From the NCBI GenBank assembly GCA_964019415.1, contig OZ025876.1:3461272-3525271 (forward strand): a stretch of 64,000 nucleotides of DNA, in the 5' to 3' direction. How positions within the stretch are numbered: the first letter of the stretch is position 1; each line of letters starts with the position of its first letter. The position numbers were made by a program, and so were the translations under genes. The DNA is from Ianthella basta (lineage: Eukaryota; Porifera; Demospongiae; Verongiida; Ianthellidae). The notes beneath the pieces were generated by a model. That model was not told where the DNA came from, ran no database searches, and worked only from the letters and a program-made list of their open reading frames with translations. This document shows, in pieces, positions 1 to 11,533 of this stretch.

Positions 1-430
1 TCCTTACTATGTAAATAATCTCTACTATTTTTGTTAAATTATTTCAAGTTTCTATACTTCATAGTGTGTAGCTAAGTTGCAGCTACATACTACGCCACAA
101 CCATAGAACACTGCAGGCAGTGAACCTTATTTTTCGTAACTTTGGAGCTCAAGGTGTCAGCTAGCTGTAGAATCAATGCTAGCACCTAGGTTCCATGCTA
201 AACACCAAACAGAACCCAGTAGCGGTGACCAGGATCCAACCATACAGAAATTAAAATAGTGGGGAAATGCACCACCTAAGATGTCTTTTGAAACTGCATG
301 CAAGCTAATTTCAGCCAAAGTGGGCCATGTATACACTTCCATATCACGTATGACATATGAAGGCATTGCAAGGCTATTGAACCAAACTTGAATGAAGACT
401 AGGTGTAGTACAACTGTAGCCCCCAAACCA
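1..430. other. Unassigned, possible Rh 3' region
   Basis: No repeat family or exon recognised. An 89-codon minus-strand frame (157-426) has no recognised homology and lacks the acidic D-D..W tail expected for the Rh C-terminus. Confidence 0.5.
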
Positions 431-639
431 TTTGTCTACAACATCTTTATATGACATCCTTCGCATAGCAAAATCTTCCAGAGGCCTAGAAAGCCAAATG
501 GACAGTATCTGCTATGCAGGAGTTTGTCTTTACAGTAACCATAATCGACAGGTGACCAGTGAGTTTCAAAATGAAAGTCTCTCGTCATCTGCTGATACAA
601 ATGCCACCACAGTGCCCTTCCATTGCGAACTAGTTTCTC

Positions 640-1255
640 AATCTTCGCCCCGATTCGAACAAGGACCCATTCATTACCAACGAGAACTGGATTTGGCAGT
701 GAAAGCTCTCTAGACTGGCTGTGCTCCTGGCTTGGACTAGGTGACAGCTGAGTCACTGAATTGCCTGAGCTGTGTGAAGAGCTGCTGGAAGTGCTGAATG
801 ATGTGTATTTATCTGATACCATGCCACCAGAATGGCACTTGAGTGCTTTAATCCCCATTCCCGAGAAAGGAGATTTGTCCTTACGTACCAACTACAGAGG
901 CATAGCCCTAATGTCCATCCCAGTAAAGCTGTACAACCACATTCATCTCCTAAGTAGGATTCACAATGCCCTCGACTCACACCTCAGAAGCAATCAGAAT
1001 GGCTTTCAACCACACAGCATGTGCTTGCACTGCGACAAATGATTGAGGGTTGTCAAACAAAGCAGATCAACTTTGTTGTCACTTTCATCGACTTCAAGAA
1101 GGCCTTTGACTCTATCAGATGGGCAGCCCTGGACAATATACTATCAGCATATGACATCCCACCCATCCCATTTGTGGAATGCAATGCTTGATAAGAACTG
1201 CTGGAGATACTTCTCCAAAATTTAACTGAAGCAATGTATGTATGTATGTATGTAT
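640..1255 (+). pseudogene. LINE reverse-transcriptase fragment
   Basis: Reads RELDLAVKAL, a stop, TGCAPGLD, MPPEWHLSALIPIPEKGD, NYRGIALMSIPVKLYNHI, HLRSNQNGFQPH, then after a frameshift VTFIDFKKAFDSIRWAALD. These are the fingers and first palm motifs of a non-LTR reverse transcriptase. It stops before the FADD region. A (TGTA)n run follows at 1,235-1,254. Same general type as the element at 7.25-10.03 kb. Confidence 0.78.
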
Positions 1256-1274
1256 AAATGACAAATTGTTATGT

Positions 1275-1790
1275 ACAGTATAGTGGGAAAATTGGCAAGG
1301 ACTGAAATTTGGCAATTTGGCGACTAGTTTAAGGCTCGCCAAATAATTCCTTGCCAAAATTTCCACCATTTTATATACTATTAGCATGGGTATAGCAGCT
1401 ACCACTATTGCTAAATGGTTTGCTATGGCACTACACAACTACCCAAAGAAGATTGAGACTGAAGGCAGGGAAGTGCGGCATGTGCTCAAAAAATCTGGAA
1501 CTGTTGCATGACAGAAATCTGTGCTTTGTGGCCGTTGAGGCAAGTACAGCTACTATTCACCTGAGGAGAGGGACGTAATAGGTAAGTACGCTGCTGAGAA
1601 GGGAGCTAAACAGGCTGCTAAACACTTCTCTCATACGCTTGGCCAAACTCTTAATGAACCAATCGCTCGGAGACTTAAAGATGAATATCAAAGCGATAGT
1701 AGCTATGAATTTAAAGAAGGCGGCTTCGGACAACACCACCTTCATGGTGAAGAGCCTCAGTAGGCATAGCCGCATGCCCAGGCCTAGGTA
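1275..1790 (+). pseudogene. pogo/Tc1-like transposon fragment with N-terminal HTH
   Basis: One frame from 1,424 (two stops inside) reads MALHNYPKKIETEGREV, then YYSPEERDVIGKYAAEKGAK, QAAKHFSHTLGQTL and ARRLKDEYQ. This is the small helix-turn-helix found at the N-terminus of DDE_1-type transposase-related proteins of invertebrates. It has no internal ATG-started ORF and is easily missed. Left of it, 1,275-1,375 holds TA-CAGTATAGTGGGAAAATTG and GCCAAAATTTCCACC, resembling the ends of the TA MITE at 38.86 kb. A related inverted stretch at 2,665-2,720 may be the other end. Confidence 0.62.
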
Positions 1791-1959
1791 CGTGCCAATT
1801 TTCCTTTTCTTTTCAACATTTCTTCCGAGTCGTGACTTTCATTAGACTTGACATGGTTACAACCAACTCGTTTATCTTATGTAAAATTAGAATAGCAGCA
1901 CAGTACCAGTTTGAAAAGTGGCTGCAGCAAGCAGCCCGCCCATTCAGGTTAGTGGAGCC

Positions 1960-3010
1960 TTGTCATCATTCCGTACTGACCTGTGTGCAGGTTCTAAGTG
2001 GCAGCAGTTAGCAGCACACCTGCAAGGTTGGTTGAACCATCCCATCGTTCGGAACTATAGCCTATAAGAGAAGAATAGGCAAATTGGTCCAGCCTGGTTG
2101 GTTAGCTTGGGCTGCTGAAACCACGCAATGGGGCGTAAGTTGTCCTGGGTTCGGATGCCCCATCGCAAGGTTTCAACAGCCCAAGCTTTGGATGCCAATC
2201 AATCAATCAATCAATCAGTCAATGAACAGTATCTCCTATGCAGGAGGTTGTTCTTACATAATAGTTTCATACCTATAATATCTCATTAACATGTCATTGC
2301 CTAAAATATCATTCCATCTTTTCCTTGGCCGCCCTCTTCCTCTTCTTCCTTCCATTTCAGCTTGGTATACTTTCTTTACTAGCCTGTCTGGACCCATCTT
2401 TTCCAATGCTTCTCTCCATCTCCTTTGGATCTTTTTCACTTTCTCTAGCATCCCTTCTTGTTGTAACTCCTCCCTAATCTCCACATTTATCACCCTGTCA
2501 ACCCTTCTCTTCTCTACAATTCGCCTTAACACACGCATTTCTGTTGGATGTTCATGTCTGCTTTGGATGCCAGCTAGTGCCAATTTTTCTGTTCTGTCCA
2601 GCATTTCTTTCAAGTCGTGACTTTCATTAGACTTGGCAGGATTGTGTCGTGGTTTAAGGGATGATCCGCCAAATATAAACTCACCAAATGTTAAATTTTG
2701 CCAAATATATTGCCCACAAAATTGATGAATTGTAAGCAAGGAAGAGAAAATTGGCACCAGCCGGCATCAAACACAGGACAGCTTACACCCTATCGCGTGG
2801 TTCCAGCAGCCCAAACTAACCAATCAGGCCAGGACAACTTGCCCTTCCTTGCCTTATAGGCTAGTTCGGAATGAAGGAATGGCTCAACTAACCTTGCAGG
2901 TGTGCCGCTATCTGCTGCCACTTAAAAGCTAAGTATGACAAGTCAGTAGTTAGTTGAGCCATTCCGTCATACCGAACTAACCTATAAGGCACGGAAAGGC
3001 AAATTGTCCC
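1960..3010. repeat. Large inverted repeat around a LINE fragment
   Basis: The stretch 1,960-2,110 (GTACTGACCTG, GCAGCAGTTAGCAGCACACC, GGTTGAACC, CGGAACTA, AAATTGGTCCAGCCTGGTTGG) reappears inverted at 2,810-2,960. A further direct fragment lies at 2,960-3,060. The LINE 3' fragment sits between the arms. Arms are roughly 150 bases with mismatches. Confidence 0.65.
2190..2620 (-). pseudogene. RTE-like LINE, 3' terminal fragment
   Basis: The C-terminal reverse-transcriptase text EMRVLRRIVEKRRVDRV, RRWREALEKMGPDRLVKK and GRRGRGRPRKRWND is the same clade as the elements at 17.3 and 25.3 kb. It ends in 3' sequence containing CTCCTGCATAGGAG and then a tetranucleotide (GATT)n tail (2,193-2,224). Inverted repeats flank it (see 1,960-3,010). 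Confidence 0.8.
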
Positions 3011-3204
3011 GGCCTGGTGAACCCTGTGATAGGGTGTAAGGTTTCAACACCGGCTGGTGAAAATTTCCCTTCCTCACCTACATTTCTTCTGAGTTGTGTC
3101 TTCATTAGACTTGACGCTAATCTACATCTTGCAGGCAAACTGCAGGTTTCCATGCATAACTAATCTGCAAAAGATATACAGCATTAGAGTAGTAGGGAAA
3201 GCTA

Positions 3205-3900
3205 AAGCGGCAAAATCAAACCTGCACAGTTTCTGGTACAGACGTTGATTTAGACATCTTATATGCACATCCAAAATTTGAAGAGTATCAATTCTTCCCT
3301 GTATATGTTATAGGAGTCTGAAAAGGTGTTTCACTAAAGGTAACAGAGGTAATTGATGAGACAAATACTTATTGATAATCTGAAACTGGTATTTCCAACT
3401 CTTCTCAGCTATATTCTGTACTCCACACTTGGTTAGGAAGCTGTTCAAGTTGATCTAATTGTCTCCAGCAAGAAGGACGCTTTGAATTTAAAGCATGAAA
3501 ATCAATTAATTAGCTGGTTGGGTCAGAGTAAAAGACTGAAATCGCTTGTTCTAAGTGCAATGCCAGGGTTTCAAGCACCAATGGAGTCCCTTCTGGTGGT
3601 CTCTTTGAAGCAGCGGTGTAGCAAGATACATATTTTCTTTATATTCAACTTCTTAAGCACTCACTGTTATAGCAGTGTGTGGGGAAATGGTGTTGCTGAG
3701 CTATCTAGTTTGAAGCATGAGGAACACATCAAATGCAGCTGCCTTCACCTTGAAGTACACAGCCATGTGCAGAAATGTATTGCAGGCCACCTGGAAAATG
3801 CAATCACACTTGAGTTATCGCAAAACTCATACCTTTTGAATGAAGAGGGGTGGTCTGGGTGGTACTTGTCACAAATAACTTAATACACTCTGCAGATCTG
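3205..3900 (+). repeat. Dispersed repeat R6, copy 1
   Basis: Matches 4,905-5,160 and then 5,560-5,830 in order: CAAAATCAA.CCTGC, AATTGATGAGAC, GGCTATATTCTGTACTCCA-like, AAGCTGTTCAAGT, AAGACTGAAATCG, CTTCTGGTGGTCTCTT, GCAGTGTGTGGG and AACACATCAAATG. No protein was recognised. It lies below the last recognised Rh exon. Confidence 0.75.
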
Positions 3901-3949
3901 TCGCATAGAAGATCTGTAAAATCGCAGAGCAAAATACAATCGTTTGCAA

Positions 3950-4560
3950 ATCCTCCAAGAACATTTTGCGGTGGATGTGCGGGCACCTGAAAGTGGAGCC
4001 GTTGATTGGCGGAAGAAAATCTGCAGATTCGCCTAAGATGAGTCGGCCAAAACACTGAGAAGAATCGTCTGATTCATCTAAAGTACAATGTACATACAGT
4101 ACGTATCAGTTTGCCACCATTTAGTTGCCATGCGTTAAGCATATTCGTATGCCAATCACTTTGTGGACCTTCTGCGGACAGGATTTAGATGCACTGTGAA
4201 CTGGGCACAAATGGTTAACAATCTGGGCACAGATATTTCATGGCAAGCAGCACAGCAATTCCTATGTCCTGCGCAGAATATCAGCAGAAATAAGCAGACT
4301 CGCGTAAGTTACTTGTGACACATACTAGATAACCGCACTGTGTGCATCAGCTTGAGTCCTGAAATAAATTCCTAACAAATCTGCAGCAATCCCTACATCT
4401 GTTGACATAATGTATGTGGATTATGTTAGTGTAGTATAATGCCCCTCATCCATCTCATTTTCTGGACAACACTCCTATTTACCTACATTCTGTACTTTTC
4501 TGAATGCGCAAAACTGCACATGCTAAGCTACAACCACAGGACACCACACACATGCACGGG
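3950..4560. other. Unassigned stretch downstream of Rh exon 7
   Basis: No coding match and no repeat shared with the rest of the window. Several AG acceptors on the minus strand, but none opens a frame resembling an Rh C-terminus. Confidence 0.5.
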
Positions 4561-4565
4561 CTAAC

Positions 4566-4711
4566 CTGTCAATAATCCACCACAGATGGAAATAAAGAGT
4601 GTAGTAACAAGCAGCGCCAACTGGTAGCCTGCCTGTGTACCAGCATGACGGCTTTCTACTCCCAGAAGTGTGTCATTTTCTGGCTTTCTGGCAGGGAAAA
4701 CTTCATATAGG
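4566..4711 (-). CDS. Rh50: Rh transporter exon 7 (last exon recognised)
   Basis: Completes a glycine codon, then encodes LYEVFPARKPENDTLL and GTQAGYQLALLVTTLFISICGGLLTG. This is the last membrane helix of the family (compare AGYQLxALxxTLxIxxxGGLxTG). The acceptor is CACTTAG before CCTATATG and the donor is GTTAGC after ACAG, which leaves one base of the next codon. About 30-50 C-terminal residues are still missing. No convincing continuation was seen in 1-4,565. Confidence 0.92.
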
Positions 4712-4904
4712 CTAAGTGGAAGCAAGACAAAACAACATGGCAGACATCTCACATCAACATCTCACACTGCAGGCACTTCTACATCTACTGACATAATTCT
4801 CATAAAATACAAGCAATGCCTCAAGCAGCTGAGATGTTTCTATTCCATAAAATACACAAGGACAATTACTCTCAAGATCTTTGTTAAGGTAGTAGGAGTG
4901 GCTC

Positions 4905-5900
4905 ACGTGTCAAAATCAATCCTGCCAAATTTTCAGTGCAGTGGTTGATTAAGGGGACTGAAATACATATCTGAAGTTTGGAGTCGATTACTTCTTCCCT
5001 GAGCCAGTTATGGAAGACAGAAAAGTAGCCAAAAGGTGTTGCACTAGAGGTGTTACGTAAATAATTGATGAGACCAATGCTTATTGGCAACACAAAATCG
5101 GCATTTCCAACACTTCTTGGCTATATTCTGTACTCCATAATCGAATTATAAGCTGTTCAAGTATGTCAGCCCATCACTAACGCTGGCTGTGCTGCTTAAA
5201 AGGTCTTCCAGGTCGCTGTCAGAGATAAACACCCTTCTAGCGATCTACGCGTAAATCGACTGTTGCAGATTCTCAAGCTAAGCCATTTCAACCTAGAAAC
5301 AGCTACAACAATTGCACTCTATCAGCGGCGAAGCCCAAACTGTTCCCACGCATTCAGTGTGTGAAGAACAGTCAGCCGATCTGGTCTCAGCTTCGCAAAC
5401 CTCTTGAGAAAGAATTATCTTGCTTTGCTTCCTGGTCCAAACATTGATCCCTTTGGTACCTGAGCCTTCAAATCGTCGCCGCTGTGCTCCTACAGAAGTA
5501 AACTACTATCTGCCGATTGTGGATCAAATTGCAGCCATCTTGGATCTGAAGTTCTAAAGTTAAGGTGTAAAAATCAATCAATTATCGACCCGAGTCTATG
5601 TAAAGACTGAAATCGGTAGTTCTTTTTGCAGTGAAAGTGTTTTTTAAGCACCAAAGAAGCCTTCTGGTGGTCTCTTGCAAGCAGTGCTGTATATGCATTT
5701 ACAGTTTTTCGCTGTATTCAACTTACTGCACTCTTCAGTGCTACAGCAGTGTGTGGGACCAAGGTGTTGCTTGGCTATCTAGTCGGCAACGACACGAACA
5801 CATCAAATGTGGTTGATTCCATCGCAGTGTACATGACAATGCGCAGGAAACTATGGCAGGACACTTAGAAAATCATAATCGTGGGTAAGATATTGCAAAA
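4905..5900 (+). repeat. Dispersed repeat R6, copy 2, with ~400 extra bases
   Basis: Same order as copy 1, but 5,165-5,555 is absent from copy 1. That stretch ends in GCAGCCATCTTGGATCTGAA, a phrase also seen at the end of the repeats at 33.2 and 51.4 kb. It begins about 190 bases upstream of Rh exon 7, in intron 6. Confidence 0.72.
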
Positions 5901-5949
5901 TTTTGAACTTTGAAATGAAAAGTCAATAACTCCACTATGCAAGCAAATA

Positions 5950-7245
5950 TGTAGGTGTCCTGCCATATGTTTATGTGCACATACCAGTAGGTACTATGGT
6001 CCAGCTTTGGTAGTGCTCAGTCATTCAGAGGAAAACTAGATAAGATTTTTCGTGGAGTTGTTTGAAGTCATTTCCTGGGCAATTTTTTGTCTTTCAATTA
6101 GATTATTTCGATAACGGAAGTGTCAATCAATTTATGGTTCACACCATATTATAGAAACTTTCCTTGTTTATAACATTTGTAATAATCAAGATGATTGGTT
6201 GTATGGTTTTAGAGTTACATCCTTAATATATTTAATTTTTTCCAGTCTGTGCGTCCGCTTGTGCGTGGCATTAAAAATGGGCATTTGATCGGATGACGCA
6301 ATGACGTAACCGCAAACATGGCCGCTCTGGCAGTGTGAATGTGCCTCGCCGCCAGCCATCTCTTAGATACTCCGGGTTCCTCAGTTTGGGTCTCCCAGGC
6401 GCGGCGCGCACTTGCGAAGAAGTTTACCGTTATTTTCTGGTGCGAGGGAACTGCTCTGGCTACCGGTACGTGGGTATTTTTGTTTCGCTATTTGGGTACT
6501 TTAGTTGTCAGCGTTCTGGGCTGCTGAAAACCCTTTCTCTGTGGCGAAGTAAGCTATTGGGCAGAAAGCTTGCTTGGCCTAGGCACTGTCTTATTGGTTA
6601 AGGAAAGACATGACCAAGCAATTCTTTTAACATGGTGTATATAGGTGTAGCTAGCTATATGTGCATGCAAGTGTATGACAGTGGCCAATGTCAGTGAGTG
6701 CAAACAAGGTCAGCACTATACCCATGCAGTGTCACCCAACTGCAATCACCCTATTAGTGATGGATGGCCTGCCTTGTCCACTGGGCGATGCGAAGCGGAG
6801 CGAGTGCAGCCGAAGGCTGCGCTTGCTCGTAGTCATAAGTAATGTACCCTAAAGGAAGCTTTGAGCCACTGCTACTACCTTAAGTACCCTGTGCTTATAA
6901 ATGCTTCTGCTCCTGTAAATGCAGTCATCTTGATCATTAGCACAGATGCTAACTGTGCAGAAAGCACAACTATTATATAGCGTATAGGTGTAAGGTGGCA
7001 CTGTGTTCAATAACCACCTTTCTACCTCACTGAGGCAGAGAAGTGGAATGGTGAGCATACCCCACCGAATACCATCCAATACTACCTTTGGGCACAAATT
7101 TCAGCACACATGCACAACCTGACTTAAGTTGCTGTGAGTGTCTGGTGCTGATGGATAAGGAAGGTGCTTGTACACTTTGGTAGGCAATAACGAGGTATTA
7201 GTGGCTGTAGCTAGGTTAAAGGGGCTTGGCCAAGCTGCTGCATAT
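5950..7245. other. Unassigned intron sequence with a promoter-like patch
   Basis: Mostly featureless. At 6,290-6,350 a GC-richer patch has GATGACGCAATGACGTAA and CATGGCCGC, resembling CRE-type promoter elements, followed by an 88-codon plus frame (6,335-6,601) without recognised homology. At 6,785-6,830 short inverted blocks (AGTGCAGCCGAAGGCTGCGCTTG) form a small hairpin. Confidence 0.4.
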
Positions 7246-7249
7246 GCAT

Positions 7250-10035
7250 ATATCATTATTATTATCATATGACCATACGTCCCCATGGGAGACTGGTTGA
7301 AGTGCTTTACAATGATCATTTAAGGGTGCAGTCGGGTGTTGGATGGAAAGTGAAAAATGACAGTGGAACTACTGAACAGAATGGAAAGTGATAAAATCAC
7401 CAGCAAATACATTGTTAAAGCTGTTTCCCCATCTGATTCTGTTGGCTGCTCTAACTATGCCTTCATCATGTGTCCAAGGAAACAGCTCCATTAACCTGCA
7501 TTAGAGGATAAGGTGGTTGTAACCTGGTGGATGAAGCAACCAATACTCTCCGTACTATCTGCGAGTGGTCCATCCTGAGTATGTGTCCAAGCCATCCCCA
7601 TCTTCTTCTCTGTACCATTAACTGGACTTCTGGGCCTAGTGGCAGTTGCACCACTTCAGCTGGTTCACATTTATAGGTCCTCAACAGGCATCTAGAGTGG
7701 AAGCCTCTCAGACACTTTAGAGCTGTGCTATTAAGGTGCCAGGATTCACAGCTAAAGAGCAATGTACTAAGCACTATAACTGTATTGAGCTTAATCCTGT
7801 GATCTCTAGACAAACAAGCATCACCCCAGATGTGGTGAGTCCAGCAATTTTAGCCATTGTTAGAGTCATCCTCTTCTCAATATCCTCTACAGATCCTCCT
7901 ACCCAGGTAGTCAAAACTGGCCACATTATCCACTGGTAGTCCGTTCAGGACAACATTACCTCGAACCTCAGCTACCTAGGAGTACTTCATCCTCTTGGCC
8001 TTCTTGTAAGCCAATGTGACTTTTCTTGATCATTCTTCTGGGTCTCCTGTACACCATCATGCTACGTGGATCTTCATGTCATGTGCTGTGGGGAACTGCC
8101 TGCCACAGTTGGCACATATGTTCATTTCCTTACATCCTGGGTGGTAGTGACTGTTACTCTTTCCTTCTTCATCATGTGCATTACTTTCATTTTCCCTACC
8201 TTAATCTCCATTCCCGCTGGTCTGGATTGCTGGCTAAGTGAATGTAACTTCGCTGTTGCACTTTTGATATTGTTCTTCTGCATGCCAAGGTCATCTGCGT
8301 ATCCCAGGTTGTCAAGGAATATCTCACCCATCTTGATGCCATTGCCTTCACATCTATGAAGAATACTATCCAGCGCAGTAATGAAATATACTGGGACAGA
8401 CAGTCACCTTGCAGAGCTCCTTGGTGGATAGGAACATCTCTGGATTGTCCTGTCTTCCCTCCAACACAGGGCTTGGTTTGTCGATAGATGGCACTCACGA
8501 TATTCACTAATTGGGCAGGCACATTGTGTTCATGAAGACTGCTCAGTAGGTAGCCACGGTCTATTGAATCAAATGCTGCATGAAAATACACATAGCTGTC
8601 TGTACAGTGTTGATATGTCATTAAATATAACTCTAAGGATGTAGGGGCTGTCAAGACAGCCTATATTGTGGCCGGAATCCATTCTGGCAGTCTTGAATTG
8701 TAGTTTCTATCACCTGCTGAATTATCTGGACTAGGATCATTGCAAAGATTTTGTACAAGTGGGTGAGTAGACAGATCATTCTGTAGTTAGCTGGTCATCT
8801 TTGATGCCTTCATGTTTGTAGAAGGGACAGATCATACCTCTTGTCCATTCATTTGGGAAATCTTTCTCCAGAAAGGGTTGGTTCTCCAATACCAGCTTCA
8901 CAACAGGGTTGAAAACCTTGCCGACGTTTCGATCAGATGTTCTGGTCTTCTTCAGGGCAAAGAAGACCAGAGCATCTGGTCGAAACGTTGGCAAGGTTTT
9001 CAACCCTGTTGTGAAGCTGGTATTGGAGAACCAACCCTTTCTGATGCCTGAGCCAGCTGAGAAGCTCTCACTTCAATCTTCCTCCATGCAGATCCGGTTC
9101 ACTAACCTCAGATGATACTGTCTGGCAGTGGCACATGCCTTGTAGTACATTGAGATCACTTCATTACCTCCAGTAACCTTGTGACTACTCATGCATCTTA
9201 CATCCTCTTCAAGCTCCTCTTCAATCACTATCTCATCAATAGTCATGTTGTCTTTGTTGGGTTTGATAGGTTCTGCTACTGTGAGCTGTTAAGCCAGTGT
9301 GGTCTCAAAATGTTATTTGATGTCTACATCATTCAACAGTAGGTCTGCATCCATCTTAGGCAATCCCTTTCCTTGTCATATTTCTGCCTAGCCTTCCATG
9401 CAAACTTCAACATACCATGATCATACTTTGGCCCCATCTATCCATGGAGATGCCCCATTTCACAAGGCAGTATGACACTCCCAATGACCATCTTCTTGAC
9501 ATCAAAACATAGTCAATCTGTGAAGGACCTTTATAGGGCTCAATGTTCAGGTATGTTGCACTGTCATGGCCAGTTTTAGGTTGGAATATAGTGGATACAG
9601 CAATCAGACCAAAGTTTCTCATGATCTGTAGCAATATTCCTCCATCACTATCTGTCTGCTTATGAATGCACCACTTACCAGTGAGCCCTTGTCAGCATAG
9701 TCGACTGTTGAAGTTGCCCATACAGATGATGCTATCTCTTGTAGGTACCATATCTATCAGTTTCCTAAGCCGCTTGTACACTTCTATTTGACCGGGTGAT
9801 TTTCTAGACTTCATTGGGATGTATCTACTGTTGTGATACTGACAGGCCTTACATCTGAATCTTGCATAGAGTATCCTAGATCCAATGCATGCAGAGAACA
9901 TCAAGGACTTGGACAGTCTAGGGGACAGGTACATAACCATTCCCGAATAGTGATAATCAACTGCTACATTGGCTGTTAGGAAGAATCGATTCAATGATGA
10001 AATGACTAGATATGTCTCGGCCTGCCCTAACAAAT
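7250..10035 (-). pseudogene. LINE with endonuclease and reverse transcriptase, heavily decayed
   Basis: Endonuclease end: RLRKLIDMVPTRDSIICMGN with NFNSRLC in place of the usual GDFNARL (about 9,690-9,790), then PSQIDYVLMSRRW. Reverse transcriptase: YFHAAFDSIDRGYLLSSLHE, QGALQGDCLSQ, FLDNLGYADDLGMQ. C-terminal text: TVIVLSTLLFSCESWHLN and RRRWGWLGHILRMDHSQI (7,560-7,800). Stops and shifts are common. A near-palindrome is inserted at 8,874-9,040. The AAT-rich stretch at 7,250-7,270 may be the 3' tail. Confidence 0.8.
8874..9040. repeat. Near-perfect inverted repeat inside a LINE
   Basis: Arms 8,874-8,948 and 8,965-9,040 are inverted copies (AAGGGTTGGTTCTCCAATAC to CAGATGTTCTGGTCTTCTT and back) with three or four mismatches and a loop under 20 bases. 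It interrupts the reverse-transcriptase reading frames. Confidence 0.88.
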
Positions 10036-10337
10036 CAAGTTGTAGCTCCTCACATGGTCTATGGGTTGTTGTTGACAGACCACCACAGCTCCAGCAACCA
10101 ATTCTTACAGTAAATTCCCACGTACTGGCACTCCGTACACCTCCCTTTGCATTTCTTTCTGCACCACTCCTTCTTGGCCTGCTATTCCATGGGCACTAAG
10201 CTCCATGTGTCATCTAGACAGCCTCTCCAGACACTGGTCTTCAAACATTCTTCGTGACTTGTTGGAACCGATAGGCCGCCATTTCCACTAACTGGTAGCC
10301 AAATTTTTCATATGCACAGATATATTTATATCCTTCG

Positions 10338-10379
10338 TAGTCAACCCGAGAGACCTTGCAAGGTCTCTCGGGATGACTA
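10338..10379. repeat. Palindrome, 28-base perfect core
   Basis: The core 10,345-10,372 is perfectly self-complementary around TTGCAA. After one mismatch on each side the match resumes for six more bases, giving 42 bases in all. Confidence 0.95.
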
Positions 10380-10395
10380 GGAGGGATATCTCTCA

Positions 10396-10443
10396 GTGTG
10401 TCTTTGGAGAACATTGGCATGCCAATGTTCTCCAAAGACACAC
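10396..10443. repeat. Perfect 48-base palindrome
   Basis: Self-complementary without a mismatch around the centre GGCATGCC (10,416-10,423). It lies 23 bases from the preceding palindrome. Diverged single-copy versions of both halves recur at 10,470-10,520, so the palindromes look like inverted duplications of that local sequence. Confidence 0.96.
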
Positions 10444-11052
10444 AGGCCAACAGGAAGCAACATATTTACATTCCTCCCAGTCAACACAAGACACCTTGCC
10501 ACTGTTCTCCTAATGCACACAGGCTGACAGGGAGCACTTCTTTGCAACCATACGCAGCTCAACTGCTCAGCATATCAAGTAATCTCTTCACAGCTCATTG
10601 AGCTATTAATTGATATCATCTATCAATCAGCGCATGCTTGCTGACCAACACTATTGTGCCATTTTGGTCAAGTTATTCAAGCCATGTGGCCATGCTGCAA
10701 GGCATTCTTATGTGTTGTTATTCTTATTAACCCTCGGCACATGTGCCATAGGGTTACAGTAGTTGTGTGTGTGTGTGTGTGCTCGTTACAGCTTTTCCAT
10801 ACAGTAACAAATCAGACAAGAAGACCTACAAATCACCTCAGCGCTGTAAAAGATTGAATAAAAACGAGCGGGTTTTTGTAAAACAGCCTCTTCGCAAAGC
10901 TACAAAATTCACTTCGAAGCAATTAGCGCACCTGTCAGCCATTTTGGTTGCCCTGGCTAGCACACGAGTGTATTTTAATCACGTGACGTTACTCTCAACC
11001 AGGCCATGCTTTAGTTGCCCACTTTGCCATTGTGTTTGGGCATAGCTATATA

Positions 11053-11533
11053 CCGTATGCGCTTTAAGTTTCGCGGGGTTTATATTTTGCGGATTTGCAA
11101 TTTTTGCGGTTTTCACGTTTTTAAATTCGCGGGTGCTGGGTATAGTGGTGTTGAAATATTCGTGGGTGAAATATTTGCGGATGTCTTTCGACATGCTGTT
11201 CTAGTGCCAGTGGGCGTCCCAATGCTTGCACAGGCAGTTTTTCCACGGGTTTATCATCCCCTCTTCTTTTCGGATGGCCAATTCAGCTCAATACGTCTTC
11301 TTCCGCCCTCTCACTGTGCTCTCCTTCAACTCTAAGCCTTGCTTTGTCTTTAAATGACGTAAGGCTGTTGCAATGCCATTTTCAGCGGCATACCTGGCAA
11401 TCTTGGCTTTCTGGGTCTCTGTGATGGTCTTGTCATATTGGGCCCTTTTCATGGACTCCACGGCCACCGATCCGCTTTGCAACAGCTGCAGCCACGAGGT
11501 AGTGATCTCAACTTCTTTATGTACAGCCTTCAC
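11053..11533 (-). pseudogene. pogo/Tc1-like transposon fragment, second HTH copy
   Basis: The minus frame reads QYDKTITETQKAKIARYAAE, NGIATALRHLKTKQGLEL and KESTVRGRKKTY, a stop, AELAIRKEEG. A one-base shift then restores VEKLPVQALGRPLALEQ. This is HTH plus the linker seen in invertebrate DDE_1-type transposases. The plus-strand end at 11,053 (preceded by TA) reads CCGTATGCGCTTTAAG then TTTCGCGGGG, resembling the left end of the HIRAN-bearing MITE. The catalytic part is absent. Confidence 0.62.

Noticed and set aside
157..426. Candidate Rh C-terminal exon on the minus strand
   Set aside because: A Y-W-V string appears in one frame, but there is no acidic D-D context, no good acceptor in the needed phase and no membrane-tail similarity.
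2084..2180. Second tRNA-like sequence (GGGTTCGGATGCCCC resembles a B box)
   Set aside because: No cloverleaf could be drawn and the A box is poor; it is part of the inverted repeat around the LINE fragment.
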